64,000 bases of DNA from Streptomyces thermolilacinus SPC6 (GTDB lineage: Bacteria; Actinomycetota; Actinomycetes; Streptomycetales; Streptomycetaceae), in the NCBI RefSeq assembly GCF_000478605.2, contig NZ_ASHX02000001.1:6339001-6403000 (forward strand), in the 5' to 3' direction. The position numbers and the translations under genes were made by a program. Under the pieces are notes generated by a model that worked only from the letters and a program-made list of their open reading frames with translations, ran no database searches and had not been told where the DNA came from. Positions 41,005-49,594 of this stretch are shown in pieces (positions within the stretch are counted from its first letter, which is position 1; the number at the start of each line of letters is the position of its first letter).

Positions 41005-41478
41005 ATGGAACCATCGCCCTTGGACGAGGACCACACCGTGCCGAACGCGCAGCGCATCGACACGACGGTGGCTCTGGAGGGGGACGGGGCGTGCATCGCG
41101 CGCGCCCGTGACCTGGCCGCCGAGTTCCTGGCCCGCGTACAGGCGGAGGAGGGGCTGCCGGTGTCCGAGCGGGCCGTGCACATCACGCAGCTCGTGGTGA
41201 GCGAGCTGGTGACGAACGCCTGCAAGTACGCTCCGGGACCCGTACTGATGGACCTGCGGATCACCGGCGACCTCGTCGAGGTGGCCGTGTGGGACTCCGA
41301 CCCGGTGCTGCCGGTCGCCAAGGCCGCGGACGCCGGGCGGGTGGGGCAGCACGGGCTGGAGATCGTGATGGCGCTCGTGCAGGGCTTCGAGACGCAGCGC
41401 GAACCGGTCGGCAAGCGCGTCATCGCCCGCATCCCCCTGCTGGACGACGGCCGGGCCACACCGCCGTCGGCGCTCTGA
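41005..41478 (+). CDS. RsbW-like ATP-binding anti-sigma factor kinase
   Basis: 157 residues from ATG 41005 with GGAGG at 8-bp spacing. VHITQLVVSELVTNACKYAP is the N box of the HATPase_c fold, VEVAVWDSDPVLPV the G1 region and GQHGLEIVMALVQGFETQRE the G2-like segment. It is the single-domain anti-sigma kinase type that is abundant in Streptomyces. The likely role is to bind a SigB-type sigma factor and phosphorylate the STAS antagonist encoded divergently 160 bp away. Its own SigB-type promoter would give negative feedback. Confidence 0.9.
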   Translation: MEPSPLDEDHTVPNAQRIDTTVALEGDGACIARARDLAAEFLARVQAEEGLPVSERAVHITQLVVSELVTNACKYAPGPVLMDLRITGDLVEVAVWDSDPVLPVAKAADAGRVGQHGLEIVMALVQGFETQREPVGKRVIARIPLLDDGRATPPSAL

Positions 41479-41533
41479 ACAGCGCCGAGTCCTCGGCGGT
41501 GGTGTCCAGGAGGCCGGGAGAACGACACGGAGA

Positions 41534-41567
41534 GGCCCCGCCACCGTGTCAGGGGGGTGGCGGGGCC
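41534..41567. terminator. Terminator hairpin between RsbW-like and DUF5133 genes
   Basis: GGCCCCGCCACC and GGTGGCGGGGCC pair perfectly (12 bp) with a 10-base loop. It serves two convergent genes and its stem core equals that at 18048-18083. Confidence 0.8.
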
Positions 41568-41587
41568 GGTCGGCGGGGCGGGGGACG

Positions 41588-41836
41588 TCAGGCCGCGAGT
41601 TCGGCGCTGCCGGCCGCGAGCCCGGCATCGGAGGTCGTACCGGTCGGCGAGGCGAGGAGCGCGTCGGCCGTCGCCAGCGCGTCCTCGATGCGGGTGGTCC
41701 CGGTGGCGACGCACAGGGTGTACGTCACGTCCTCCAGGCGCTGTTCCAGCCCCTGCTCGCCACGGCACTGGGCGATGCGCAGGTCGGCGTAGCGAGCGAG
41801 CAGGGAACGCAGGTAATGGGGGTCGGGTATCAGCAC
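41588..41836 (-). CDS. DUF5133 domain-containing protein
   Basis: 82 residues. MLIPDPHYLRSLLARYADLR and LEQRLEDVTYTLCVATGTTR followed by a short helix and a Ala/Gly tail match the actinobacterial DUF5133 family in full. Function unknown; small, cytosolic. It has a SigB-type promoter (GCAT-N15-GGGTAG) that is almost identical to the one before the sigma factor gene, so it is probably one of the strongest members of that regulon. Confidence 0.82.
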   Translation of the reverse strand: MLIPDPHYLRSLLARYADLRIAQCRGEQGLEQRLEDVTYTLCVATGTTRIEDALATADALLASPTGTTSDAGLAAGSAELAA

Positions 41837-41872
41837 GGCGCAGCCCTTCGTCGGTCAGCCAGTGCCGCGCGC

Positions 41873-41897
41873 CTACCCAGCCGCCGATCACCCATGC
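41873..41897 (-). promoter_or_regulatory. SigB-type promoter of the DUF5133 gene
   Basis: Minus strand: GCAT (41897-41894), 15 bp, GGGTAG (41878-41873), continuing GCGCGC as at the sigma factor promoter. Confidence 0.65.
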
Positions 41898-42172
41898 CTG
41901 TGAACTGGCTCGCATCCGCGAAGCGTTCCGCGGAGTCCGGTCAGCTCGGGCGGCGCGGCGGCAGGCCGGTCGTCGAAGCCCGGTACGCACGCGCCGACGT
42001 GAGGCCGGACGGCCGTGACGAGGTGCGGGCATGGTCCGGCGAGTACCCGCCCGGCAACGGCGCCGGACAGCGGGTGCCGCCCCTCGGCGGCGGGGACGTG
42101 CGGATGCGGGGCGCCGCCCCCGTATCCGCGGCGACAGCGCGAACGAGGTCTCGGTGAGCCCGCCGGCGTCCC

Positions 42173-42197
42173 GTATGAGGGTCCGCGCTGCGGGTAG
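42173..42197 (+). promoter_or_regulatory. SigB-type promoter of the small membrane protein gene
   Basis: GTAT (42173-42176), 15 bp, GGGTAG (42192-42197). The ATG at 42207 is so close that the transcript would be nearly leaderless. Confidence 0.55.
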
Positions 42198-42206
42198 ACG
42201 GGCGGC

Positions 42207-42578
42207 ATGCCTGAGTCAGCCGAGAACGTGCTCGCCGTGGTGGTCGAGGAAGCGATGAACGTACGGGAGGAGCTGGGTGGCGCGGTGGCGGAGGCGGTCG
42301 GAGGGACCCGCAGCGGACTGTCCGCCCTCGCGGCGGGCGGCGCCTGCGGCCTGCTCGCGGCGCTCATGGGACACGCGGCGCTCCAGGAGCGGCTGGCCCG
42401 CGCCTGGTCGCCGGAAGCCGCGGCGGCGGCGCTCGCCCTCACGTACGCCACGAGCGCCACGGCGCTCGTCACGTACGGGAAGGCGAGGCTGCGCCGGGCG
42501 CGTGCGGCGTCCCGGGAGGCCCTGGACGTGTCCCGCGACGCGGTGGCGCGGACGGCGGACGAACTGGCGCACGGCTGA
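42207..42578 (+). CDS. Small membrane protein (holin-like/DUF1469-like)
   Basis: 123 residues. VLAVVVEEAMNVREELGGAV is an amphipathic N-terminal helix. Two hydrophobic segments follow: ALAAGGACGLLAALMGHAAL (about 38-58) and EAAAAALALTYATSATALVT (about 70-92). A basic coiled tail KARLRRARAASREALDVSRD ends the protein. The layout is that of the actinobacterial phage-holin-superfamily/DUF1469-like proteins that accompany stress genes. Role unknown, perhaps membrane stabilisation. The promoter is of the SigB type. Confidence 0.68.
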   Translation: MPESAENVLAVVVEEAMNVREELGGAVAEAVGGTRSGLSALAAGGACGLLAALMGHAALQERLARAWSPEAAAAALALTYATSATALVTYGKARLRRARAASREALDVSRDAVARTADELAHG

Positions 42579-42593
42579 GCGGCCTCCGCGACG

Positions 42594-42646
42594 ACGCACA
42601 CGGACGCCTCCCCGGGGATACCGGTGGAGGCGTCCGTCGTGTGCGT
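42594..42646. terminator. Long bulged hairpin between convergent genes
   Basis: ACGCACACG-GACGCCTCC pairs with GGAGGCGTC-CGT-CGTGTGCGT: 18 bp interrupted by a 3-base bulge, with a 14-base loop. Confidence 0.7.
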
Positions 42647-42668
42647 GGGGCCCGGGGCGTGCGGCAGG

Positions 42669-43076
42669 TCAGCGCACCCAGACGTCGATGACCGGGGTGA
42701 CGGCCCGCTTCCGGCTGTCCACCAGGCGCAGCTTGTTGTGGCCCTTCATGCCGAGCATGACCCGCATGTTGTACATCGAGCGGGAGTTGGTGTTCATCGA
42801 GGCGGGCAGGCTGGTCCAGCCACGGCCGGCCACCTTCTGCTGGAGGGTGACCCGGCTGCCGGCGGGCACGCTCTTGGCGACGCCCCGGACACGGAACTGC
42901 TGCCAGGCGCGCACGGTCTTCATGGACGCGGTGGCCGAGCCTGCCGCCGGGGCCGTGGCGGCGGGCTTCTGCCGCGCCGGGGAGGGCGAGGCGACGGCGA
43001 CCGCCGCACCGACCGAGCCGGCCACCACGGCCGCGGCGGCGATACCGGCACCCCAAATACGTACGGACTGACGCAT
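42669..43076 (-). CDS. Secreted hypothetical protein
   Basis: 135 residues. Signal peptide 1-30 (RIWGAGIAAAAVVAGSVGAA, cleavage near AVA-SPS), then a Pro/Ala linker and an all-beta-looking domain: VRAWQQFRVRGVAKSVPAGS, RVTLQQKVAGRGWTSLPASM, MRVMLGMKGHNKLRLVDSRK, AVTPVIDVWVR. It resembles the small Ig-like or surface repeats seen in streptomycete cell-wall proteins (FxVxG..., VTLQQK), but no named family is certain. The patch upstream is A/T-rich (ATAACCGGATAAT near 43138), unlike its surroundings, and probably holds the promoter. Confidence 0.75.
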   Translation of the reverse strand: MRQSVRIWGAGIAAAAVVAGSVGAAVAVASPSPARQKPAATAPAAGSATASMKTVRAWQQFRVRGVAKSVPAGSRVTLQQKVAGRGWTSLPASMNTNSRSMYNMRVMLGMKGHNKLRLVDSRKRAVTPVIDVWVR

Positions 43077-43264
43077 GCTGTGTCTCCCAGGAGAAGAAGG
43101 GGGGAACGCTTCACCGGAAACGTAAGCGCATCAGGCGATAACCGGATAATTCGACACGACGCAAAGCGTGTGGTGTACCCCGTCCAGCCGTGCCGTCCCT
43201 CCCGCGAGGAGCGCGAGGGGGCCTGCCGCAGGCGGCGCCGAGTGGAGATGTCAGTGCCACGGGC

Positions 43265-43270
43265 TACGTT
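43265..43270 (+). promoter_or_regulatory. -10 box for a leaderless DUF4253 transcript
   Basis: TACGTT ends six bases before the ATG at 43277. No Shine-Dalgarno sequence is present. Confidence 0.45.
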
Positions 43271-43276
43271 GCGGGC

Positions 43277-44230
43277 ATGTCCTTCGCCCTGCCCGCCGAC
43301 CTGCCTCCCGGACGCTTCGTCTCCCGCGAGGCCGTATCTGTGTGGGTATCCGACGACTTCCCGCGAGACGTCGAGGGGTTGTGGCGCCGCCTGCTCGGGG
43401 AGACGGGGGAGTCCGGCCTGGTGCCGCTCCTGTGCCGGCCCGATGTCCTGGGCACAGCGCTCGGCCCGGACCGCGTCGATGCCGTCCGCCTCGAGGAGAC
43501 GCTCGCCGCGGACTTCGCCGAGTACCGCCGCAAACGGCTGCCGTTCTGGACGGACCCGACGCCCGTACCGGTACCCGAAGGGGTCGAGCCGTGGCCGCAC
43601 GACCCCGGCCCGTCCTTCACCCGGTGGCCGGGTCTGGCGCCGGGGATGCCCGCCCTGCCCGGAGGCCCGACGCCCGAGGAGGCCGCGTTCAGGGTGCTGA
43701 CGAGCCTCGTCGATGCGGGGCTGCCCGATCCGGACGCGTGCCGGCTCGTTCTCGTCCCGGCACGGCGCACCAGCGACGCCCTGGCGCTGCTCGGCTGGTC
43801 CTCCGAGGCGCCGCAGGCGTTGTTGTGCGCGCTCCTGAGGAGCTGGGAGGACCGCTTCGGCGCCCGCCTGGTGGCGGTGGTCGGCAGCGAGCTGCACGTC
43901 TCGGTCGCGCGGCCTCCCGTGACGGCGGAGCACACGGCCCTGCTCGCATTGGAGCACGTGCTCTCGACCGCCGACAACATCGTCGACGACCCGCCCACGC
44001 CGTTCCCCGAGTACGCCGCCGGTCTGGTGGGCCGGACCGGTGGTCGTTCTGGTGGGACTGAGGCACGCGCGTCCCCGTCCCGCCCGGCCGACGGCGACCG
44101 GCCCCGCGCGGAGAAAGCCCCGCCTCATGCTCGGCCGCACCCTGGAGCGCGTCAGGCTCTCCCGACGGCCGACGCCCGGCTGAAGGCGATGCGGACGAGA
44201 GCGGCGTTCCCGTCGACGCGGCGGCCCTGA
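43277..44230 (+). CDS. DUF4253 domain-containing protein, frameshifted at the C-terminus
   Basis: The frame from ATG 43277 gives SFALPADLPPGRFVSREAVS, WPGLAPGMPALPG, VLVPARRTSDALALLGWSSE, LLRSWEDRFGARLVAVVGSE and HVLSTADNIVDD, in the normal order of DUF4253 (function unknown, often linked to toxin-immunity-like neighbourhoods). The family normally ends in W-x-FWWD. Here that ending (RWSFWWD, stop at 44059-44061) sits in the +2 frame. A single missing C in GGCCGG near 44032 would restore it. As written the frame runs on through a proline/arginine tail to 44230 and overlaps the next gene. It is a recent mutation or a sequencing slip. Confidence 0.72.
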   Translation: MSFALPADLPPGRFVSREAVSVWVSDDFPRDVEGLWRRLLGETGESGLVPLLCRPDVLGTALGPDRVDAVRLEETLAADFAEYRRKRLPFWTDPTPVPVPEGVEPWPHDPGPSFTRWPGLAPGMPALPGGPTPEEAAFRVLTSLVDAGLPDPDACRLVLVPARRTSDALALLGWSSEAPQALLCALLRSWEDRFGARLVAVVGSELHVSVARPPVTAEHTALLALEHVLSTADNIVDDPPTPFPEYAAGLVGRTGGRSGGTEARASPSRPADGDRPRAEKAPPHARPHPGARQALPTADARLKAMRTRAAFPSTRRP

Positions 44231-44892
44231 GGGTCCGTGAGGGTGTCCTCCAGGCCGATCCGCGTCTCCAGGCCCAGGGCCAGGGCCCTGTCCAGTACGG
44301 GCCAGGTGCTCTCGTCCTCCCCGTGGAGCAGGATCGGTACGCGGGCCTGCGCCCGGGCCAGCAGCTCAAGGACCCGGTCGGCGGTCGACAGGGCCTCCGC
44401 AGGCGGGAGTCCGATCATCTCCACCAGGACGCGGAGGCACGACGCGGCGTAGGGGCCGGCGAGCAGCCGGGCGGCGTCCTCCTCCGACCACACACCCGCC
44501 TCCACCCCGACCCCCCACCCCGTCAGCACCTCGGTCAGCTTCTCGAAGCCCGGCTCGCCGACGTTGACGGAGGCGAAGTCGGGGCGGACGGTCATCGCGC
44601 CCCACGCCTCGACCGCGGCCTGCCGCGCCCCGGCGTCCCCCTCGCACATCCACAGACCCGTGGACACCCCGACCGGAAGCCCCGGGCAGGCCCGGCGGAC
44701 CGCCCGTACGGCGTCCTCCACGACCGCGACGTCCAGGCTCTCCCGGCCCGCCGCGTCGCGGGGGTGCAGATGCACACTGCGGGCTCCGGCGGCCCGTGCC
44801 GCTCTCGCCTCGGCCGCCAACCGGGATGGTGTGACGGGGACTTCAGGGTGCTCATCGACGGTTCGCCCGCCGTTCAGACACGCTTGGATCAC
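44152..44892 (-). CDS. BKACE family protein (3-keto-5-aminohexanoate cleavage-like)
   Basis: 246 residues from GTG 44892 (VIQACLNGGRT), with AGGA upstream; the longer frame to 44997 has shadow composition. GARSVHLHPRDAAGRESLDV is the zinc-binding HxHxRD block. GVSTGLWMCEGDAGARQAAV, PDFASVNVGEPGFEKLTEVL and RVPILLHGEDESTWPVLDRA complete a TIM barrel of the beta-keto acid cleavage enzyme group, which condense or cleave beta-keto acids with acetyl-CoA. The substrate is unpredictable. It overlaps the frameshifted tail of the DUF4253 frame. Confidence 0.88.
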   Translation of the reverse strand: MIQACLNGGRTVDEHPEVPVTPSRLAAEARAARAAGARSVHLHPRDAAGRESLDVAVVEDAVRAVRRACPGLPVGVSTGLWMCEGDAGARQAAVEAWGAMTVRPDFASVNVGEPGFEKLTEVLTGWGVGVEAGVWSEEDAARLLAGPYAASCLRVLVEMIGLPPAEALSTADRVLELLARAQARVPILLHGEDESTWPVLDRALALGLETRIGLEDTLTDPQGRRVDGNAALVRIAFSRASAVGRA

Positions 44893-45042
44893 TCGACGAT
44901 CCTGCCACGACGCCGTGCGTGACGAGCGACACCCGCTCGCCCTTGACGCCGGACGGCCCCGACACCGGCCCGCCTTCGATGCGCGCTCGCCCCCCAAAGA
45001 AGGGCCGCGCGTGTACCGGCAGGGGCCGGTGGCGCCGAGGGG

Positions 45043-45951
45043 TCAGGCGTGCGCGCGCAGGGCGGCGATCGTCCATTCGAACGCCGGGACCTGCGGCGGG
45101 GTGGGCGGACGGCCGTTGAGGATGCCCAGCAGCTGCCAGTACCGCTCGACCCGGCGATCGGTGAAGGTCGCCAGCGTGTCGGCCAGGCGGAGGCGCTCGG
45201 CGGGCGGCACGTCACCGTCGAGTACGAGACTCAGGATCTCCCCGCCCCGCGCGGACTCCGGCGGCACCCCGTCCCGCACGGCCCGGCCCGCGTGCTCCCC
45301 GACCCGCGCCGGGTCCGGCCCCCGCGGCTCGTCCGCCGGGCGCGCCCCGGCCACCGCCATCTCGCGGGTGCGCCGGCGGAAGTCCTCGTCGCCGAGGAGC
45401 CCGACCAGCTCCACCCACGCCTCCTCCTGCTCGGGCGTGGGGTCGGCGGGCAGTTGCGCGGGCAGCGTGCGCATGGCCTGGGCGATGGGGGCGCCCGGTC
45501 CGTCGGCCCCGGTGCCGTCGAAGGTCTCCCGTACGTAGGCGTCGATGACGCGCTGCCGCTCCTCGGCGGTCATGCGGGCCAGTTCGTGCATGAGTCTCAT
45601 CTCCTCGGTCGTACTTCCCTGACGAGCGACGTGCCGCAGCACCGCGCGCCGTACCTGGAGCGTGCGGATCTCCGCCTCCACGGCACGCAGGTGCGCCTCG
45701 GCCACGTCCCGCACGGTGGTCTGCCCGCGCAGTACGCGCCGTACGGCGTCCAGGTCCAGGCCCAGTTCCCGCAAGGTGCGCACCAGGTCGAGACGGGCGG
45801 CGGCCGCGTTGTCGTACAGGCGGTAGCCGCCCGCCGACCGCCCGGCCGGCACGAGGACGCCGCAGTCGGACCAGAAGCGGATCGTGCGTACGGGCAGGCC
45901 GGTGCGGCGCGCCAGCTCACCGATGGTGAACAGCTCCGTGTCGTCGCTCAC
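45043..45951 (-). CDS. MerR family transcriptional regulator
   Basis: 302 residues from GTG 45951. FTIGELARRTGLPVRTIRFW and SDCGVLVPAGRSAGGYRLYD are the MerR winged helix (residues 7-50), and LDLVRTLRELGLDLDAVRRV the third helix. The following coiled coil and a 200-residue helical C-terminal domain (DGTGADGPGAPIAQAMRTLP, WVELVGLLGDEDFRRRTREM) form a TipA/BmrR-like effector module with no metal-binding cysteines, so an organic ligand is likely. It faces a pair of decayed ABC exporter genes across an 8-bp-arm palindrome that is the probable operator. Confidence 0.9.
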   Translation of the reverse strand: MSDDTELFTIGELARRTGLPVRTIRFWSDCGVLVPAGRSAGGYRLYDNAAAARLDLVRTLRELGLDLDAVRRVLRGQTTVRDVAEAHLRAVEAEIRTLQVRRAVLRHVARQGSTTEEMRLMHELARMTAEERQRVIDAYVRETFDGTGADGPGAPIAQAMRTLPAQLPADPTPEQEEAWVELVGLLGDEDFRRRTREMAVAGARPADEPRGPDPARVGEHAGRAVRDGVPPESARGGEILSLVLDGDVPPAERLRLADTLATFTDRRVERYWQLLGILNGRPPTPPQVPAFEWTIAALRAHA

Positions 45952-46049
45952 GGGGACAACCCTCAACCCTCCAGTCGGTGGAGACTCAAGCCCATTGTTC
46001 GGGGTCCGCCGACGGCCCGGACAGCAGGGGGCGTACAGCGCGAGAAACA

Positions 46050-46071
46050 AAACAGGTCAATCAACCTGTTT
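46050..46071. promoter_or_regulatory. Operator-like palindrome between MerR gene and ABC genes
   Basis: AAACAGGT, CAATCA, ACCTGTTT: perfect 8-bp arms with a 6-base centre, in an A/T-rich patch unusual for this genome. TTGACC on the minus strand overlaps one arm as a possible -35, the geometry expected for MerR-controlled promoters. Confidence 0.65.
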
Positions 46072-46182
46072 CTTTGGTACGTCCCCTCGCGGGCACTCAG
46101 GTCGTCGGCCAACATGCCTCCTTTCAAGGCATCGACGGAAAGTCAGGACGGGGGCGTGCGTCGATGGAAGGTGACGGGCGCG

Positions 46183-48068
46183 ATGAAGACGGTGCGGGCT
46201 GAGACCTTGGAAGCGGTGTGGCTCGGGGAGTTGCTGCGCCCCGTACGGACACGGCTGGGCACGGCGATCGGCCTTCAGGCCGTCGCGGCGGTGGTCGCCG
46301 TGGTGCCGTTCGCCGCGGTGGCCGAACTGGCCCGGGTGCTCCTGACGGACGGCCCGGCCGACACGGCCGCGGCATGGACGGTCGCCGCGGTGGCGGCGGG
46401 GGCGCTCGCGCTGTGACTGGTGCTGAACACCCTGGCCGGTGCCCTCGCCCATGCCGCGGACCGGACTTCCAGTTGCCGGTGCGGCGGCTGGTGGACCGGC
46501 TCGGCCGGGTGCCACTGGGCTGGTTCACCGATCGCGGCGCGGGCGGCACCGGGAAGGCAGTCCAGCACGTTGTGGACACCATGCACCACCTGGTCGCCCA
46601 CTCCCTGCTGAACCTCACCACGAGCGTGGTCACCCCGCTCGCGACGCTGGCCTACCTCTTCGCGGTCGACTGGAGGATGGCGGCGATCCTGATGATCCCC
46701 CTGGTGGTCGGCGTGGGGCTGTTCGTCCGGATGATGACGACCCTCGACGCGCAGACCGCCGCCTACGAGGAGGCCCAGGAGCGCATCGTCTCCAGGGTCG
46801 TCGAGTTCGTCGAGGGCATCGCCGTGGTCAAGATGTTCGGGCAGGCCAGGCGGGCGCACCGGCAGTACGCGCGGGCCGCCGACGACTTCACGACGTTCTT
46901 CATCGCCTGGATCTCCAAGGGCTACAGGTCCACCGCCGCGTCGGCGCTGGTCCTCGGCCCGGTCACCATTCTGCTCACCGTGCTGACCGGCGGCACACTG
47001 CTGGTCTCGTCCGGCGCACTGGACCCGCTCGATCTGCTGCCGTTCGCCATCCTCGGCCTGCGCGTGGCCGCGCCCCTTCAGGCGCTGGACTTCCACGGCC
47101 ACGACATGGAGATGGCCGGCGCGTCGGCCAAGCGGGTCGGCGCCCTGCTCGCCGCGCCGGAACTGTCCCCCGCACGCCCCTGACCCCGCGGACCGACGGC
47201 GGCGCTCGGGTGGAGCTGTCCGGTGTGGAGTTCCGCCTACGACACGGACCGCCCCGTCCTCAGCGGCATCGACCTGGTGCTCGAACCCGGCAGCGTGACG
47301 GCCCTCGTGGGGACGTCCGGTTCCGCCAAGACGACGCTCGCGAAACTGCTGCCGCGGTTCTTCGACCCGACCGCCGGGACCGTGACGATCGGCGGCGTCG
47401 ACCTGCGCGACATCGCCCAGGACCAGCTGTACCGGCTGGTGTCGTTCGTCCTCCAGGACGTAGGGCTGCTCGACGCGACCGTACGGGACAACATCCGCCT
47501 CGCCCGCCCCGACGCGGACGAGGAGACGGTGCGCCGCGCAGCCCGGGCGGCGGCCATCCGCGACCGCATCGCGGCGCTGCCCCGCGGCTACGACTCGATG
47601 GTCGGCACGGAGGCCCGCTTCTCCGGCGGCGAGGCACAGCGGATGTCCATCGCCCAGGCCATCCTCGCGCACACCCCGGTCGTCGTGCTCGACGAGGCGA
47701 CCGCCCACGCCGACCCCGAATCCGAGGCGCTGATCCAGGACGCCCTGTCGGAGCCGGGCGCGGGGCGGACCGTGCTCGTCGTCGCGCACCGGCTCGCCTC
47801 CGTGGCCGGCGCCGACCGCATCGTGGTGCTCGAACAGGGCCGGATCGCCGAGCAGGGCACCCACGAGGAACTCCTCGCCGCTCGCGGCCGGTACGCGAGC
47901 CTGTGGCACCTCCAGGAGCGCGCGGACTCCGCGGACACCGGGTACCAGACTGCCGGGTACCAGGCCACCGACGGCCGGGACACCCACGGCGAGGACACCG
48001 AGTACCAGGTCACCGACGACCAGGACGTGTGCGCCGGGACCGGCTCGGCGAAGGAGGAGGGGCGATGA
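46183..48068 (+). pseudogene. Decayed ABC exporter half-transporter (permease-ATPase), first of pair
   Basis: Fragments of one IrtA/YbtP-like exporter run through several frames. MKTVRAETLEAVWLGELLRP to ALAL ends in TGA at 46414-46416. LVLNTLAGALAHAAD continues, then a frameshift near 46456 leads to DFQLPVRRLVDRLGRVPLGW and the transmembrane part to 47183. Another shift covers RTDGGARVELSGVEF, and a last one near 47235 leads to the ATPase (YDTDRPVLSGIDLVLEPGSV to 48068). The Walker A reads GTSGSAKT, so the normally invariant last Gly is Ala. Signature FSGGE and Walker B VVVLDEAT remain. One stop plus at least three shifts: clear decay. Confidence 0.85.
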
Positions 48069-49406
48069 TCCGCCGACTGTTCACCGCGCTCGGCCCGGAG
48101 CACGACCGCGCCCTGCGCAGGCTGCTCGCCTGGTTCACCGTTGCGGCGGTCCTCCAGGGCGTGGCGTTCGTCATGCTCGTGCCCGCCCTGCGCGCGCTGC
48201 TCGGCGACGCCCCGGAGCGCGCCTGGCCGTGGGTCGTCACCCTCGCGGTGCTGTGGCTCGGCTACGCGGCGGTGAGCGGTGCTGCGCGCGTTCGGACGTA
48301 CGGCTCAGGGGCACACCGCGCTCGACGAGGCGCTCGTCGCCCAGCACACGGCCGGCCGCCGGATGCTGCGCGTCGGCATGCCCGGCCTCGTAGGGCTCGC
48401 CTTCATCGCGCAGGCGTCGTTCGTCGTGCTGCTCGCCGTGGGGACCAACCCGGCGCTCGGCGGGTCCCTGGAGACCGCCGAACTGATCGCGCTGCTGGTC
48501 CTCGCGGCCCGGTTCGTCGAGCCGGTCCTGCTCACCTCCGAACTGGGCGGTGCGATCCGCGTCGCCGAGAACGCCCTCACCGAGATCAACGAACTGCTCG
48601 ACACGGAGACGCTGCCCGAGCCGAGGACGCCGCGGCGGGCGGACGGCGCCCACATCGAACTCGACGGCGTGCGCTTCGGCTACCACGGCTCGCCGGTCCT
48701 GGACGGGCTGACGATGCGCGTGCCGCAGGGCCGCATGACCGCGCTGGTCGGCCCGTCCGGCGCCGGAAAAACGACCGTGATCAGGCTGATCGCGCGGTTC
48801 TTCGACCCGGACGCGGGCACCGTGCGCGTCGGCGGTGTGGACGTCCGCGAGATGCGCACCGAGGACCTAACGTCCGTCATCTCGGTGGTCTTCCAGGACG
48901 TCCACCTCTTCGACGGGACGATCCTGGAGAACGTGCGGCTCGGCAGGCCCGACGCCACCGACGAGGAGGTGTACGCCGCCGCCCGCACGGCACGCGTGGA
49001 CCAGATCGCCGACCGGCTGCCGGGCGGCTGGGACGCACCGGTCGGCGAGGGCGGCAACCGGCTCTCCGGCGGCGAGCGGCGGCGCGTCTCGATCGCGCGG
49101 GCCCTGCTCAAGGACACCCCGATCGTGCTGTTCGACGAGGCGACCGCCGCCCTGGACGCCGAGAACGAACACGCCCTCCAGCAGGCGATGTCGGCCCTGG
49201 CGCGCAACCGCACCGTCCTGGTGATCGCGCACCGGCTGAACACCCTGCGCGGGGCGGACCACATCGTGGTGCTGGACGAGGGCCGCGTCGTGGAGGAGGG
49301 CGACCACACCGACCTGATGGCCCGGAACGGCCGGTGCGCCCACTTCTGGCGCGAACGGCGCCGCGCACAGGGCTGGCGCCTGGCCGCGCCCGCCGCGGTC
49401 CGCTGA
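48065..49406 (+). pseudogene. Decayed ABC exporter half-transporter, second of pair (internal deletion)
   Basis: MIRRLFTALGPEHDRALRRL to WLGYAAVSG is the normal N-terminus of the partner exporter. At about 48279 the reading jumps out of frame directly to VLRAFGRTAQGHTALDEALV, which in intact relatives follows about 130 residues later, so most of the membrane domain is deleted. The ATPase is complete in sequence: GPSGAGKTT, LSGGERRRVSIARALL, IVLFDEATAALD. The start overlaps the end of the first ABC gene (ATGA). A protein could still be made from 48279, but without a usable transport channel. Confidence 0.85.
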
Positions 49407-49582
49407 GTGGCGCCGCCCGCCGAACCACCGCCGCCGGACCACCGCCCGGCGGGCGGCGCGGAGCCTGGCGTATGGCACGTACAGGGTCGAGAGGAGCACC
49501 GCCGTCCCCACGAGTCCGGCGCGTGGCGGCGCCCTCCCGCTCCTCCCTGCCGCGCGCTGTGAGCCGAGGCGTCATCGCCCGA

Positions 49583-49588
49583 TAGGTT
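49583..49588 (+). promoter_or_regulatory. -10 box for a leaderless TetR transcript
   Basis: TAGGTT ends six bases before the ATG at 49595. Confidence 0.45.
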
Positions 49589-49594
49589 GGGGCG

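Larger units (their letters stand above)
41837..42206. other. Divergent intergenic region with two SigB-type promoters
   Basis: 370 bp. One SigB-type promoter points left to DUF5133, another points right to the small membrane protein gene. The centre (41900-42170) contains open frames of shadow composition only. Confidence 0.55.
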
